In this document: piece after piece, positions 46,319 to 53,427 of the stretch | Numbering within the stretch: position 1 is the first letter of the stretch | How the letters are laid out: the number at the start of each line of letters is the position of its first letter | Source: Candidatus Obscuribacterales bacterium | GTDB lineage: Bacteria; Cyanobacteriota; Vampirovibrionia; Obscuribacterales; Obscuribacteraceae | Length of the DNA stretch: 64,000 nt | Direction: 5' to 3' | Assembly: GCA_019637435.1 (NCBI GenBank) | Contig: JAHBVO010000001.1 | Coordinates: forward strand, 1,550,001-1,614,000 | Translations under genes and position numbers: made by a program | The notes under the pieces: generated by a model | Told to the model about the DNA's origin: nothing | What the model saw: the letters and a program-made list of their open reading frames with translations, nothing else | Database searches by the model: none

Positions 46319-47269
46319 ATGCATAAATTATCCATACTTTTAGGACTGACTGGTTCTGAACAGTCTAAATACGCAGCGGAAGTGGCGTGGTCAATTGCAA
46401 AAGACAACGATGGTCGTGTGACTGCGATGCACGTTGTCGATACAAGAATGGCTTGGGAACTGCTGCGAAACGATCGCCCTGGATTCGTTGGAAGTGGTGT
46501 ATACGTCGAGGCGTTTGAACAATTGTCCAGTTCGCTGGAGCGCATCGGGCAAACTGTGATCGAAAAGTTTGAGGCTGTTGCGGCCGGGCAAGAGGTTCCA
46601 ACTAAAACTATTCTGGCTCAGGGAAGCCCGGTCAGTAGAATGTCAGAGCGAGCCGGAGAGTTCGACCTCGTCGTGATCGGACACCAGGCGCGCGATCCTC
46701 GCTGTAAGGAAGCGGAACACTGCAATTTCATCAGGTACGCTGTTGCCGAAGGGTTGGCTCATGACTGTCCGCGTCCGCTATTGGTAGTACAAGACAAAGT
46801 TTATCGTTGGTCATCGATGTCTATACTTGTCTCGGTCGATCACATCAACTTTAGCTATATAGGCGCATGTCGGAAGATGGCCGACACGCTCGGGCTTCAA
46901 GCCAAGCTGGTGATTCTGGCAAGTGGAGAGCGAGAGGCTTCCCCGGTAGCGATTTTGAATGACCTTCGTTCTGCCCATTCTGAGCTCACCGATGTGGATA
47001 TTTCTGTCGAATTTGTCTCTGGAATTGCGATGGAAAAGCATTCAAGCCCCTGGCGACACGAACCCATAGACCTTGAATGGACTCCAGATCCAGAGACTCT
47101 TCTTGTAATTCCAACCAGGAAGACCGGCGGTCACCGCATCACCGTCTTTGATACCACTCCGGATGCATTCGTGCGGTGTCTTGGTCTTCCGACCATAATG
47201 ATGTGGCCGGAAGAGCACACTGAATTCGATGTGAAAATGCCGGAAGAACGAGCCGCAGCGGCAAGATAA
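46319..47269 (+). CDS. Tandem-domain universal stress protein
   Basis: About 316 residues. GGAGG lies nine bases before the ATG at 46319, so this is chosen over the frame start at 46295. The first UspA domain runs to residue 155 (KLSILLGLTGSEQSKYAAEVAWSIA; DLVVIGHQARDPRC). The second, residues 165-290, is degenerate: SSMSILVSVDHINFSYIGACRKMADTLG, with no clear G-2x-G-9x-G motif. This resembles two-domain stress proteins in which one half binds ATP. It follows the diheme cytochrome gene on the same strand. Confidence 0.8.
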   Translation: MHKLSILLGLTGSEQSKYAAEVAWSIAKDNDGRVTAMHVVDTRMAWELLRNDRPGFVGSGVYVEAFEQLSSSLERIGQTVIEKFEAVAAGQEVPTKTILAQGSPVSRMSERAGEFDLVVIGHQARDPRCKEAEHCNFIRYAVAEGLAHDCPRPLLVVQDKVYRWSSMSILVSVDHINFSYIGACRKMADTLGLQAKLVILASGEREASPVAILNDLRSAHSELTDVDISVEFVSGIAMEKHSSPWRHEPIDLEWTPDPETLLVIPTRKTGGHRITVFDTTPDAFVRCLGLPTIMMWPEEHTEFDVKMPEERAAAAR

Positions 47270-47308
47270 CAGCCTCAACGGCAAGATAGCAACCGCAGAT
47301 GTCTTCCC

Positions 47309-47328
47309 AATCATCCCAAAGGACGATG
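47309..47328. promoter_or_regulatory. Candidate operator, AATCATCC-N4-GGATGATT type
   Basis: AATCATCC-CAAA-GGACGATG: left arm perfect, right arm 6/8. It lies 40 bp after the stress-protein stop and 268 bp before the phosphoglycerate mutase ATG, so it may serve a long leader or act as a 3' element. Confidence 0.4.
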
Positions 47329-47497
47329 AAACGCGTCTGAGCGCTCGCTATCATATAGTCACGGTGAATGGATGGAGCTTGACGCCGCCATGAGCCGAGG
47401 GGATGGTTCGAATGAATCGATACGCCGATTGCTTAAGAACGAAACCCGCCCGCTACGCATGCTAGCCACCGTATCGGGAAGCTCAACGCAGAGCACC

Positions 47498-47532
47498 CAA
47501 CAAGCACCACTTTCCAGGAGTGGTGTTTGTTG
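47498..47532 (+). terminator. 14-bp hairpin, terminator or attenuator candidate
   Basis: Arms CAACAAGCACCACT (47498-47511) and AGTGGTGTTTGTTG (47519-47532) pair over 14 positions with one G-U pair and a seven-base loop, followed by TTT. It is 64 bp upstream of the mutase ATG, so it may end the upstream transcript or attenuate the mutase mRNA. Confidence 0.5.
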
Positions 47533-47595
47533 TTTCCAGGCGCAAGCAGGATGCCACTGAATATGGTGTCCTGCAAAAGGCAGACGGTGGACGAG

Positions 47596-48252
47596 ATGGC
47601 GAAGTTAATACTTTTGAGACATGGCCAATCGCAGTGGAATCTGGAAAACCGCTTCACAGGCGCCGTTGATGTGTCCCTTTCGCCCCTGGGTTTGGAGGAG
47701 GCGGTCGGTGCCGGTGAAATTCTCAAAAACATCCCTATTGATTTGATATTTACGTCTACCATGAAGCGGGCCATTGAGACTGCTGACCTTATTATTCGCG
47801 CCCGTAGCGGTCGTGAACAGTTACCGGTGCAACGGGATAGTGCGCTAAACGAGAGAAGCTACGGTGATCTGCAGGGAATGAACAAGGCTGAGGCCGCAAA
47901 GCTTTTCGGAGAGGACCAGGTGAAGCTGTGGCGGCGTTCCTATGACGTGCGACCGCCAAACGGCGAAAGTCTGAGTGACACCGCCAATCGCACGATACCG
48001 TATATGGTGAGAGAAATTATGCCGGCAGTTAAGTCCGGCAAAAACGTCCTGGTCGTAGCACACGGGAACAGCTTGAGATCAATCTTCATGTTCCTCGATG
48101 GATTGAGTCGCGAGCAGGTACTCGAATTAAACATCCCAACTGGTGTGCCGAAAGTTTATGAAATCGATAGCGAGGGGACAATCAGCTCGAGTTACTATCT
48201 TGCAACTCGACAATCAGAATCCTCGGACATTGCCATTGGCAAAGCGAGTTAG
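47596..48252 (+). CDS. gpmA: 2,3-bisphosphoglycerate-dependent phosphoglycerate mutase
   Basis: About 218 residues from the Met of MAKLILLRHGQSQWNLENRFTGAVDVSLSPLG. A longer frame from 47527 has no family support. The phospho-His is in LLRHGQS and the second catalytic His is in LVVAHGNSLRSIFMFLDG. Substrate residues include TSTMKRAIETA, LNERSYGDLQG and RSYDVRPPNGESL. Slightly short for GpmA but carries its full core. It interconverts 3- and 2-phosphoglycerate, linking to the PEP synthase gene of the same region. Confidence 0.93.
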   Translation: MAKLILLRHGQSQWNLENRFTGAVDVSLSPLGLEEAVGAGEILKNIPIDLIFTSTMKRAIETADLIIRARSGREQLPVQRDSALNERSYGDLQGMNKAEAAKLFGEDQVKLWRRSYDVRPPNGESLSDTANRTIPYMVREIMPAVKSGKNVLVVAHGNSLRSIFMFLDGLSREQVLELNIPTGVPKVYEIDSEGTISSSYYLATRQSESSDIAIGKAS

Positions 48253-48308
48253 AAACAGTCATCGACATGCTCCCAATAATCTGGTGGCGTTCGATTTAGA
48301 TTTTCGAG

Positions 48309-48701
48309 TTATTCGATTCGACAGAGCTTCTTCCCATCGCTGGTGAGCGCCGAAATTATCAGAATGACAAATCCGCCCAGGATGGCAGGCGTCCAACCTA
48401 CAATCGTAAGGTAGTCAGGGAGCAGAATGGCTGTCAGTTTCAAAACAACGGCAGGTAGAAACCAGAATCCAATCAGCCATATCGGAATGAGAAAGAGCAG
48501 AGCTGTTCCAAGTGAGGTGATCGTTAGGAACACCGATATGGCGATTGCCATAAACTCGACCAGCCAGGCTATGAGCGAAAAAAATATTCCAGCTCCAATC
48601 GCGTGAAAGAAGTTTCCATGCAATTGAAAACCAGGAAGCATCGGCAGGAGAAAGTAAAAGGCACACGCTGTTAGAAGTAGTCGAATGAGGAACGCCTTCA
48701 T
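48309..48701 (-). CDS. YvlD-like (phage holin 4_2 family) membrane protein
   Basis: A 130-residue protein with four hydrophobic helices (LIRLLLTACAFYFLLPMLPGF; AIGAGIFFSLIAWLVEFMAIAIS; LTITSLGTALLFLIPIWLIGFWFLPAVV; WTPAILGGFVILIISAL). The TLGTALLF..P arrangement and length fit the YvlD/PF04020 family, which despite its name is found in many non-phage genomes and has no proven function. The start overlaps the stop of the upstream coiled-coil gene by four bases. Confidence 0.72.
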   Translation of the reverse strand: MKAFLIRLLLTACAFYFLLPMLPGFQLHGNFFHAIGAGIFFSLIAWLVEFMAIAISVFLTITSLGTALLFLIPIWLIGFWFLPAVVLKLTAILLPDYLTIVGWTPAILGGFVILIISALTSDGKKLCRIE

Positions 48702-49030
48702 TGTCCGCTCTCCTTCGACTTAAGTTGGTGATCTCCATCGACTCCGTCTGAACTCAAGTCGTAGATTCTGAGTTGGGCAAGCTTGCGTTCGAGGTCTCGA
48801 ATCTCTTCTTGTTTGCCATCCTGGTTCCGATAAAGGTCGATAAGGCTTTCGACGATTTCGCGCATGGCGTATTCGACAACAATCATTTGTTGCTCAACAT
48901 TCCTGAGGCTTGTCTTCAAGAGACGTTCGGCTTGTCTCAAGTCTCCCTTTTGACTCGCTCGCTTGCTGGCATCGATGAATGCGTTATAACCGTCTCTGTT
49001 GCCGCTCATTTCATATACTCGACTGTACAT
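48698..49030 (-). CDS. Small helical protein coupled to the YvlD-like gene
   Basis: A 110-residue soluble protein. Residues 10-55 look like one TPR-type helical hairpin (YNAFIDASKRASQKGDLRQAERLLKTSLRNVEQQ), and residues 55-90 are a likely coiled coil (ESLIDLYRNQDGKQEEIRDLERKLAQL). Met8 is an alternative start. The four-base overlap with the next gene points to co-translation with the membrane protein. No family assigned. Confidence 0.6.
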   Translation of the reverse strand: MYSRVYEMSGNRDGYNAFIDASKRASQKGDLRQAERLLKTSLRNVEQQMIVVEYAMREIVESLIDLYRNQDGKQEEIRDLERKLAQLRIYDLSSDGVDGDHQLKSKESGQ

Positions 49031-49220
49031 ACTTAAATACCTGGTGCCTTAGTAATTGCGAGCTAGCAAGCTCCATTTACCTCTTCATTATTGGAGAGAT
49101 GACGTTTCTGCGCATCAGTAGAATTGTTGATTGTGAGCAGTATATGAGTGTGTTCCGAACTAATCCTGGGGAATGACTTCCCAAGACCTCAACGAGATTT
49201 TCCTGGAAAATGGCATCGCA

Positions 49221-49240
49221 AATCATCCGAGAGGATGATG
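49221..49240. promoter_or_regulatory. Candidate operator, AATCATCC-N4-GGATGATT type
   Basis: AATCATCC-GAGA-GGATGATG matches 8/8 and 7/8. It lies 91 bp before the rightward gene at 49331 and 191 bp before the leftward gene at 49030, within an otherwise empty 300-bp gap. Confidence 0.5.
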
Positions 49241-49330
49241 CCTCGATGTCCGTTTTTCAATACTCTGATATGAGTGGCATTCTGGAGCCACTTAGTTGTG
49301 TGCGATTAAAACTGGAAACCTTTTAGCAAG

Positions 49331-49720
49331 ATGGAACTACGATTTCCGAAGGCGCGACTATTTGCTTACGACAAAATACTCCAGGGACAACCTTGTAGTT
49401 CTGTGCTGGTCAACGCCATCGTAGATGCGGGACTTATCTCTGAAGATTCATTGAAAACGGTAAGCGGCGAGGCCTGTTGTAAGGGACGTTGTCAATCCGT
49501 ATCTGCTGCAAAGGGCATCATAGAAGCTTATATGACAGAAAGGCATCAACCGCCGGAGGCTTCACGATTGGCGCGGTCCGCCTTCAAGCACCTCAAGACG
49601 GATTGGAAAGGCTGGCTGACCAGACGCGAAGAGACTCTATCGGCGCAGCAAATCGATGAATGTCGAGAGAATGCACCGGTCGTCCTCGATCTCTTGCTTC
49701 AGCAGTTGATGAAGCACTAA
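49331..49720 (+). CDS. Uncharacterised small protein with Cys cluster
   Basis: A 129-residue cytoplasmic protein. The centre has GEACCKGRCQSV, three close Cys. The C-terminal half is helical (RSAFKHLKTDWKGWLTRREETLSAQQIDE). No family recognised. A strong operator-like palindrome lies 91 bp upstream. It may be a small regulator or electron-transfer accessory, but this is guesswork. Cys spacing C-C-x3-C does not fit a standard cluster. Confidence 0.55.
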   Translation: MELRFPKARLFAYDKILQGQPCSSVLVNAIVDAGLISEDSLKTVSGEACCKGRCQSVSAAKGIIEAYMTERHQPPEASRLARSAFKHLKTDWKGWLTRREETLSAQQIDECRENAPVVLDLLLQQLMKH

Positions 49721-49872
49721 TTACGATGGGGCGCCTGACATGATTAGTCGGCTGTTCAATCTCGAAAAGTCTGTTAGTCGATGTTCTGTCATCTTGCAAT
49801 TGTTGTGCAATCTCGTCCAGAAATGAATAAGAGTGCCGCATTGTTATCCTTACAGGCAAAATTCCGGGCGAC

Positions 49873-49901
49873 TTGACAGTCTCTTAATATTTCGATAATA
49901 T
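49873..49901 (+). promoter_or_regulatory. Sigma-70-like promoter of the arsenate reductase pair
   Basis: TTGACA at 49873-49878 and TAATAT at 49896-49901, spaced by 17 bp, lie just upstream of the small frame that leads into the arsC-like gene. Confidence 0.5.
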
Positions 49902-49908
49902 TGGAAAT

Positions 49909-50028
49909 ATGAAAACGAACAACACTGGCACGGCTTTCTGCCCTGGTGCAGTTATCACGTTCGGAATTATTCAGACTACTCCAGGTCTTCCACCAGCAAC
50001 GAGTCTCGAAGAGGGGGGCTGCAATTGA
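49909..50028 (+). CDS. Short coupled leader frame before the arsenate reductase gene
   Basis: A 39-residue frame from ATG to TGA (ends EEGGCN). Its stop overlaps the TTG start of the next gene as TTGA. GGA precedes the ATG and a plausible promoter lies directly upstream. The product contains two Cys (AFCPG and GGCN) and no recognised domain. It may be a leader peptide that couples translation, or a chance frame. Confidence 0.4.
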   Translation: MKTNNTGTAFCPGAVITFGIIQTTPGLPPATSLEEGGCN

Positions 50029-50438
50029 AGGTTTTATTCATCTGTGTAGAGAATAGTTGCCGGAGCCAAATGGCCGAAGGCTTCGGTCGACTTCTGGGAC
50101 TTGAGGCTGATAGCGCCGGTGTAACAGCCGGCGCCGGCGTCAACCCCGAGGCTGTAAAGGTCATGGGAGAAATTGGCGTCGACATCTCGAAGCAGTACTC
50201 AAAGGCAATCGACAACGAAAAGCTCGGCATCTACGATGCAATTATTTCGATGTGCTCCGTAAAAACTGCCGACTTCTGTCCTTCAACTTTTATTGGCACG
50301 CAAGACAATTGGAGCATTGAAGATCCTAAAGGGCAGCCGCCAGAGGTATTCCGACGGGTGCGTGACGAGATAAAGTCAAAGGTCGAAGAACTAGCTAAAA
50401 GAAAACTACCCGACGTAATTGAAGCAAGGAATTCGTAA
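50025..50438 (+). CDS. arsC: Low-molecular-weight phosphatase-type arsenate reductase
   Basis: A 137-residue protein of the LMW-PTP superfamily. The catalytic loop is C-x5-R-S in FICVENSCRSQMAEGFGRL. Downstream Cys residues (IISMCSVKTADFCP) are placed as in thioredoxin-coupled ArsC, and the general-acid region is NWSIEDPKGQPPEVFRRVRDEI. Begins with TTG, supported by the GAGGGGGG Shine-Dalgarno-like run. It may reduce arsenate for export, but the adjacent exporter is only a remnant, so a protein-phosphatase role cannot be excluded. Confidence 0.87.
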   Translation: MKVLFICVENSCRSQMAEGFGRLLGLEADSAGVTAGAGVNPEAVKVMGEIGVDISKQYSKAIDNEKLGIYDAIISMCSVKTADFCPSTFIGTQDNWSIEDPKGQPPEVFRRVRDEIKSKVEELAKRKLPDVIEARNS

Positions 50439-50557
50439 GCAATCGAGTTCTTTCGAAATTGCGCTGAGATGCTCTGTTGTCGGCAGTATTCTAGAAGCTC
50501 ACCCGCGCCAATTGAACAGTTGATGTTCGAGAAAATAGGACGCTGGAGATGTCGTAA

Positions 50558-50872
50558 ATGTCCGCGATGCTTGCTGTGCCCATTCTGATTCAGGTTTTCT
50601 TCAACTCCTCAGTCGCTTACTTGTTGAACAGGAGGCTTGGCGTTGCGCACTCCGTTGCGTGCCCATCAGCCTTAATCGGAGCAAGCAATTTTTTCGAGCT
50701 TGCCGTCGCTACAGCAATCAGTCTCTTTGGCTTTCATTCCGGCGCTGCTCTAGCCACCGTAGTTGGTGTCCTGATTGAAGTTCCCGTTATGCTCGCCGTT
50801 GTTCGCATCGTCAACAGTAGCAGAAACTGGTATGAACAAGGACTGTCACCTGCTTCGGGCAAACCTATTTAA
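50558..50872 (+). pseudogene. Truncated ACR3-family arsenite exporter (C-terminal part only)
   Basis: 104 codons matching the last two to three helices of ACR3/ArsB-type arsenite exporters: LIQVFFNSSVAYLLNRRLGVAHSVACPSALIGASNFFELAVATAISLFGFHSGAALATVVGVLIEVPVML. Full ACR3 proteins are about 350 residues. A stop codon stands directly before the ATG, and no upstream part of the gene is found in the 120-bp gap after arsC. It is therefore a deletion remnant, not a working pump. Its stop overlaps the stop of the convergent kinase gene. Confidence 0.85.
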
Positions 50873-52497
50873 GCCATCTCGACATTATTGAGAGTGAACG
50901 AAAACGTGCTTCCCTTGCCGACTTCGCTGTCGCACCAGAGTTTGCCACCATGTGATTCAACGATTTTGCTACAGAGATAAAGACCCAGACCCGTACTTGC
51001 GTAGTATCGACCTCCGGATGATGCTTGCCAGAATCTCTGAAACAACTTGGGTTTGTCCGCATCAGAGATGCCCTTGCCCGTGTCCGTTACGGAAACTGTC
51101 GTCACCTGTTCGTCTTGAGCTAAATCTATACTGATTGAGCCTTTCGATTGCGTGTATTTGAGCGAGTTGTCGATAAGGTTTTGCATTACTCTGCGGATTT
51201 CGTCTATGTCACAGATAACCGGAATGTTGCTTTCCGAGGATGTGAACGTCAATTCAATCTGTTTCTGTTTCGCCAGAGGAGATAGCTCCGCCACTAATGT
51301 TTCAATAGAAGCAGGAAGGTCTGTCGGAAGCATGGTCAGCTGTTTAACGCCGCTGTCGTATTTATAAACATCAAGCAAGGTGAGCACCATCTGGTACATA
51401 GCGTTGTTGCTCTGAAGAATAGTTTCAATAATGCTTCTTTGAGAATCTTGAATTGGACCGAAGTCACCTTCCATCAGAAGCTTCAGAGCCCGGTTCGCGG
51501 CCAGAATCGGCGTTTTCAAGTCGTGCGTGAGGGTCGCAACGAAGTCTTCGCGTTGCTGTTGTAAGCGAACGCTATCAGTTACCATCGTAAAGGTTGCCAC
51601 CAGTGCCGATACCACATCATTCCTCTCCTTGATGGGCCAGATTGCCCAGTCGAAAAACGATTCATGATCGGAATTGAAAAAGGTCAATTTAGCGGCTGAT
51701 GCTCGTTTTGCCACTCCAAAATTGAGGGCTTCTTCCAGGTCCGAACGCGGCAGGTCTTCGCACAATTCAAATATGGACCGCCCAATAATCTGCTCGTCAG
51801 AGTCAATAAAATTGAGAAACTCTGAATTTGCCTCTAAGCACTTGAAGTCTGGCGAGAGTCTGACAATGCCGATGGGTGCGTTTTCCACAATGCTCTTGCT
51901 GACAGTTCGCTCCGTCTCCAACCGCGAGATCATGTCCTTGTGCTCTCTTATAGCCTGGATTTTCGCCGCGTTGTAGGTGTCTATAGCCAGACCCATGTCG
52001 AAAAATATGAGCTTGGTAAGCGAGTCGACTAGCCGATTTGAGAGTTCAGGATCATCTTTGAATTCTTCCACAATGAGTGTGCGCAGGTACTTGAGTGCTC
52101 GGTAGTACGCCCCTAAGTACCAGCGTGTGTCCAGACCAATTCGATAGTGTGTCTTCCCTACGATCAGGCGGTTGTCAACGTACTCACGATCGTACTTGCC
52201 GCACGTCAGTTTCAGAAAATATTGGCGCTGTCCTGCCTTGGCTCGGTTTAAGATTTCTTCATTCGGAAAGAAACTAGCGGTGTCCTCGTGAGCCAGAAAG
52301 TGGTCGTAAAGGAAGTCCATGAGCCCGTCTACATTGCGAGCGACAAGCTGATCGAGAAGAGCTATGTTGGCTTCATCATCAGGCCCGAGTCCTAGCCACA
52401 CTTTTCTGTTTTCGATCTCCTCATCAGACATCTCCAGGTGAATGTCAGGAATGGCCGGGTAATTATAGTCAGAGAATCTCGTAGTCGGCTCTGCCAT
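50869..52497 (-). CDS. Globin-coupled sensor histidine kinase
   Basis: A 542-residue soluble kinase. Residues 25-185 resemble a protoglobin/globin sensor domain, with the probable proximal heme His H117 in IVGKTHYRIGLDTRWYLGAYY. A PAS domain spans about 200-310 (IVENAPIGIVRLSPDFKCLEANSEFLNFI). The HisKA domain has H325 in FVATLTHDLKTPILAANRALKLL, and the ATPase domain has NLIDNSLKYTQ, VTDTGKGISD and TGLGLYLCSKIVESHGG. Heme would let it sense O2, NO or CO. It is divergent from a NarL-type regulator gene, its likely partner, and lies inside a hydrogen/stress gene region. Signal type is inferred from the fold. Confidence 0.9.
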   Translation of the reverse strand: MAEPTTRFSDYNYPAIPDIHLEMSDEEIENRKVWLGLGPDDEANIALLDQLVARNVDGLMDFLYDHFLAHEDTASFFPNEEILNRAKAGQRQYFLKLTCGKYDREYVDNRLIVGKTHYRIGLDTRWYLGAYYRALKYLRTLIVEEFKDDPELSNRLVDSLTKLIFFDMGLAIDTYNAAKIQAIREHKDMISRLETERTVSKSIVENAPIGIVRLSPDFKCLEANSEFLNFIDSDEQIIGRSIFELCEDLPRSDLEEALNFGVAKRASAAKLTFFNSDHESFFDWAIWPIKERNDVVSALVATFTMVTDSVRLQQQREDFVATLTHDLKTPILAANRALKLLMEGDFGPIQDSQRSIIETILQSNNAMYQMVLTLLDVYKYDSGVKQLTMLPTDLPASIETLVAELSPLAKQKQIELTFTSSESNIPVICDIDEIRRVMQNLIDNSLKYTQSKGSISIDLAQDEQVTTVSVTDTGKGISDADKPKLFQRFWQASSGGRYYASTGLGLYLCSKIVESHGGKLWCDSEVGKGSTFSFTLNNVEMA

Positions 52498-52552
52498 GGC
52501 GTTTTGCCCCTTTCCTAAGAAGATGTCGTGCTCAACTCCGCGGGTCGTGATG

Positions 52553-52583
52553 TTGACATGAAGTGACCCTGACTATTTATTAT
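52553..52583 (+). promoter_or_regulatory. Promoter candidate of the response regulator gene
   Basis: TTGACA at 52553-52558, with an A/T-rich segment TTTATTAT at 52576-52583 at about 17-19 bp spacing, upstream of the ATG at 52651. No good copy of the 20-bp palindrome was seen in this divergent gap. Confidence 0.35.
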
Positions 52584-52650
52584 CGCAATTCGGAAATATA
52601 ATGAGGTCAAATGGTGTCTCTTTTACTCCATAATGCAAGGCTAAGTATTC

Positions 52651-53400
52651 ATGGGCGAATCTCCTGGAAGTAATCAAATAAACGTTCTGCTGGTCGAAGA
52701 CCATCAGCTGACCCGGATTGGATTGAAAACTGTTCTTGAGCGAACCGACGATATCAAGGTGATCGGCGAGGCTGAGAACGGAGAGGAAGCAATTCGGAAG
52801 GTTGGGGAGTTGAAACCGGACGTTGTCCTCATGGACGTTGGTATGCCCATCATGGACGGAATCGAGGCTGTCAACAACATTCAGCAACAGTATCAAAATG
52901 TAAACACTATCATGCTCACTTCTCATGATAACGAGCAAGATATCTTGGCTTCATTGTCCGCCGGAGCGAGCGGCTACTGCCTGAAGGATGTTGATCCCCA
53001 TCGTTTATACAGTGCCATCAGAGCGGTGAATGGCGGAGACATCTGGCTCGATTCGTCGATCGCCAGCCGGGTAATGAAAATCCAGCAAGCGCGAATGATG
53101 AAAACCGAAACAAGTCACAGCGAACACGCAAAAGGTGATGCGGCCGTTCAGCATGCTACCGCAGGTGGTGCTGGTGGGAAGGGGCAGCCACAGCTGCCAC
53201 CACTTCCGGATGCGCTTTCTCCCAGAGAGATGGAAGTTCTCTCTCTTCTTGTGGAGGGATTATCCAATCAGGAGATAGCGGACAAGCTGATAATCTCTTT
53301 GGCAACGGCGAAAACCCACGTTCGAAACATCCTGAATAAGCTCGCTGTCGATGATAGAACGCAAGCCGCTGTGCAGGCGATGCGCCGCGGTCTGGTCTAG
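52651..53400 (+). CDS. NarL/LuxR-family response regulator
   Basis: A 249-residue two-domain regulator. The receiver (residues 9-130) has acidic pocket VEDHQLT, phospho-acceptor D62 in VVLMDVGMPIMDG, Thr in IMLTSHD and Lys in YCLKDVDPHRLY. A low-complexity His/Gly/Pro linker spans residues 140-185. The LuxR-type HTH (LSPREMEVLSLLVEGLSNQEIADKLIISLATAKTHVRNILNKL) binds DNA as a dimer, commonly on palindromic sites of about 20 bp. Divergent from the globin kinase, it is the natural candidate to bind the repeated palindrome of this region. That link is inference. Confidence 0.94.
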   Translation: MGESPGSNQINVLLVEDHQLTRIGLKTVLERTDDIKVIGEAENGEEAIRKVGELKPDVVLMDVGMPIMDGIEAVNNIQQQYQNVNTIMLTSHDNEQDILASLSAGASGYCLKDVDPHRLYSAIRAVNGGDIWLDSSIASRVMKIQQARMMKTETSHSEHAKGDAAVQHATAGGAGGKGQPQLPPLPDALSPREMEVLSLLVEGLSNQEIADKLIISLATAKTHVRNILNKLAVDDRTQAAVQAMRRGLV

Positions 53401-53427
53401 TTTCGCTCTATACCGATTGGCGAACGG

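Larger units (their letters stand above)
47270..47595. other. Structured intergenic leader upstream of phosphoglycerate mutase
   Basis: No convincing gene in 326 bp. It contains an operator-like palindrome at 47309-47328 and a strong 14-bp hairpin at 47498-47532. A 62-codon frame inside has no family resemblance. The stretch could be a long 5' leader or hold a small RNA. Confidence 0.5.

Noticed and set aside
47408-47425. tRNA-like GGTTCGAAT sequence upstream of phosphoglycerate mutase
   Set aside because: The flanking bases do not form a T-arm stem and no acceptor or anticodon arm can be drawn.
47440-47500. Possible cobalamin riboswitch (GCCACCG...CGGGAAG)
   Set aside because: Lacks the B12 box and the other conserved blocks; resemblance limited to two short words.
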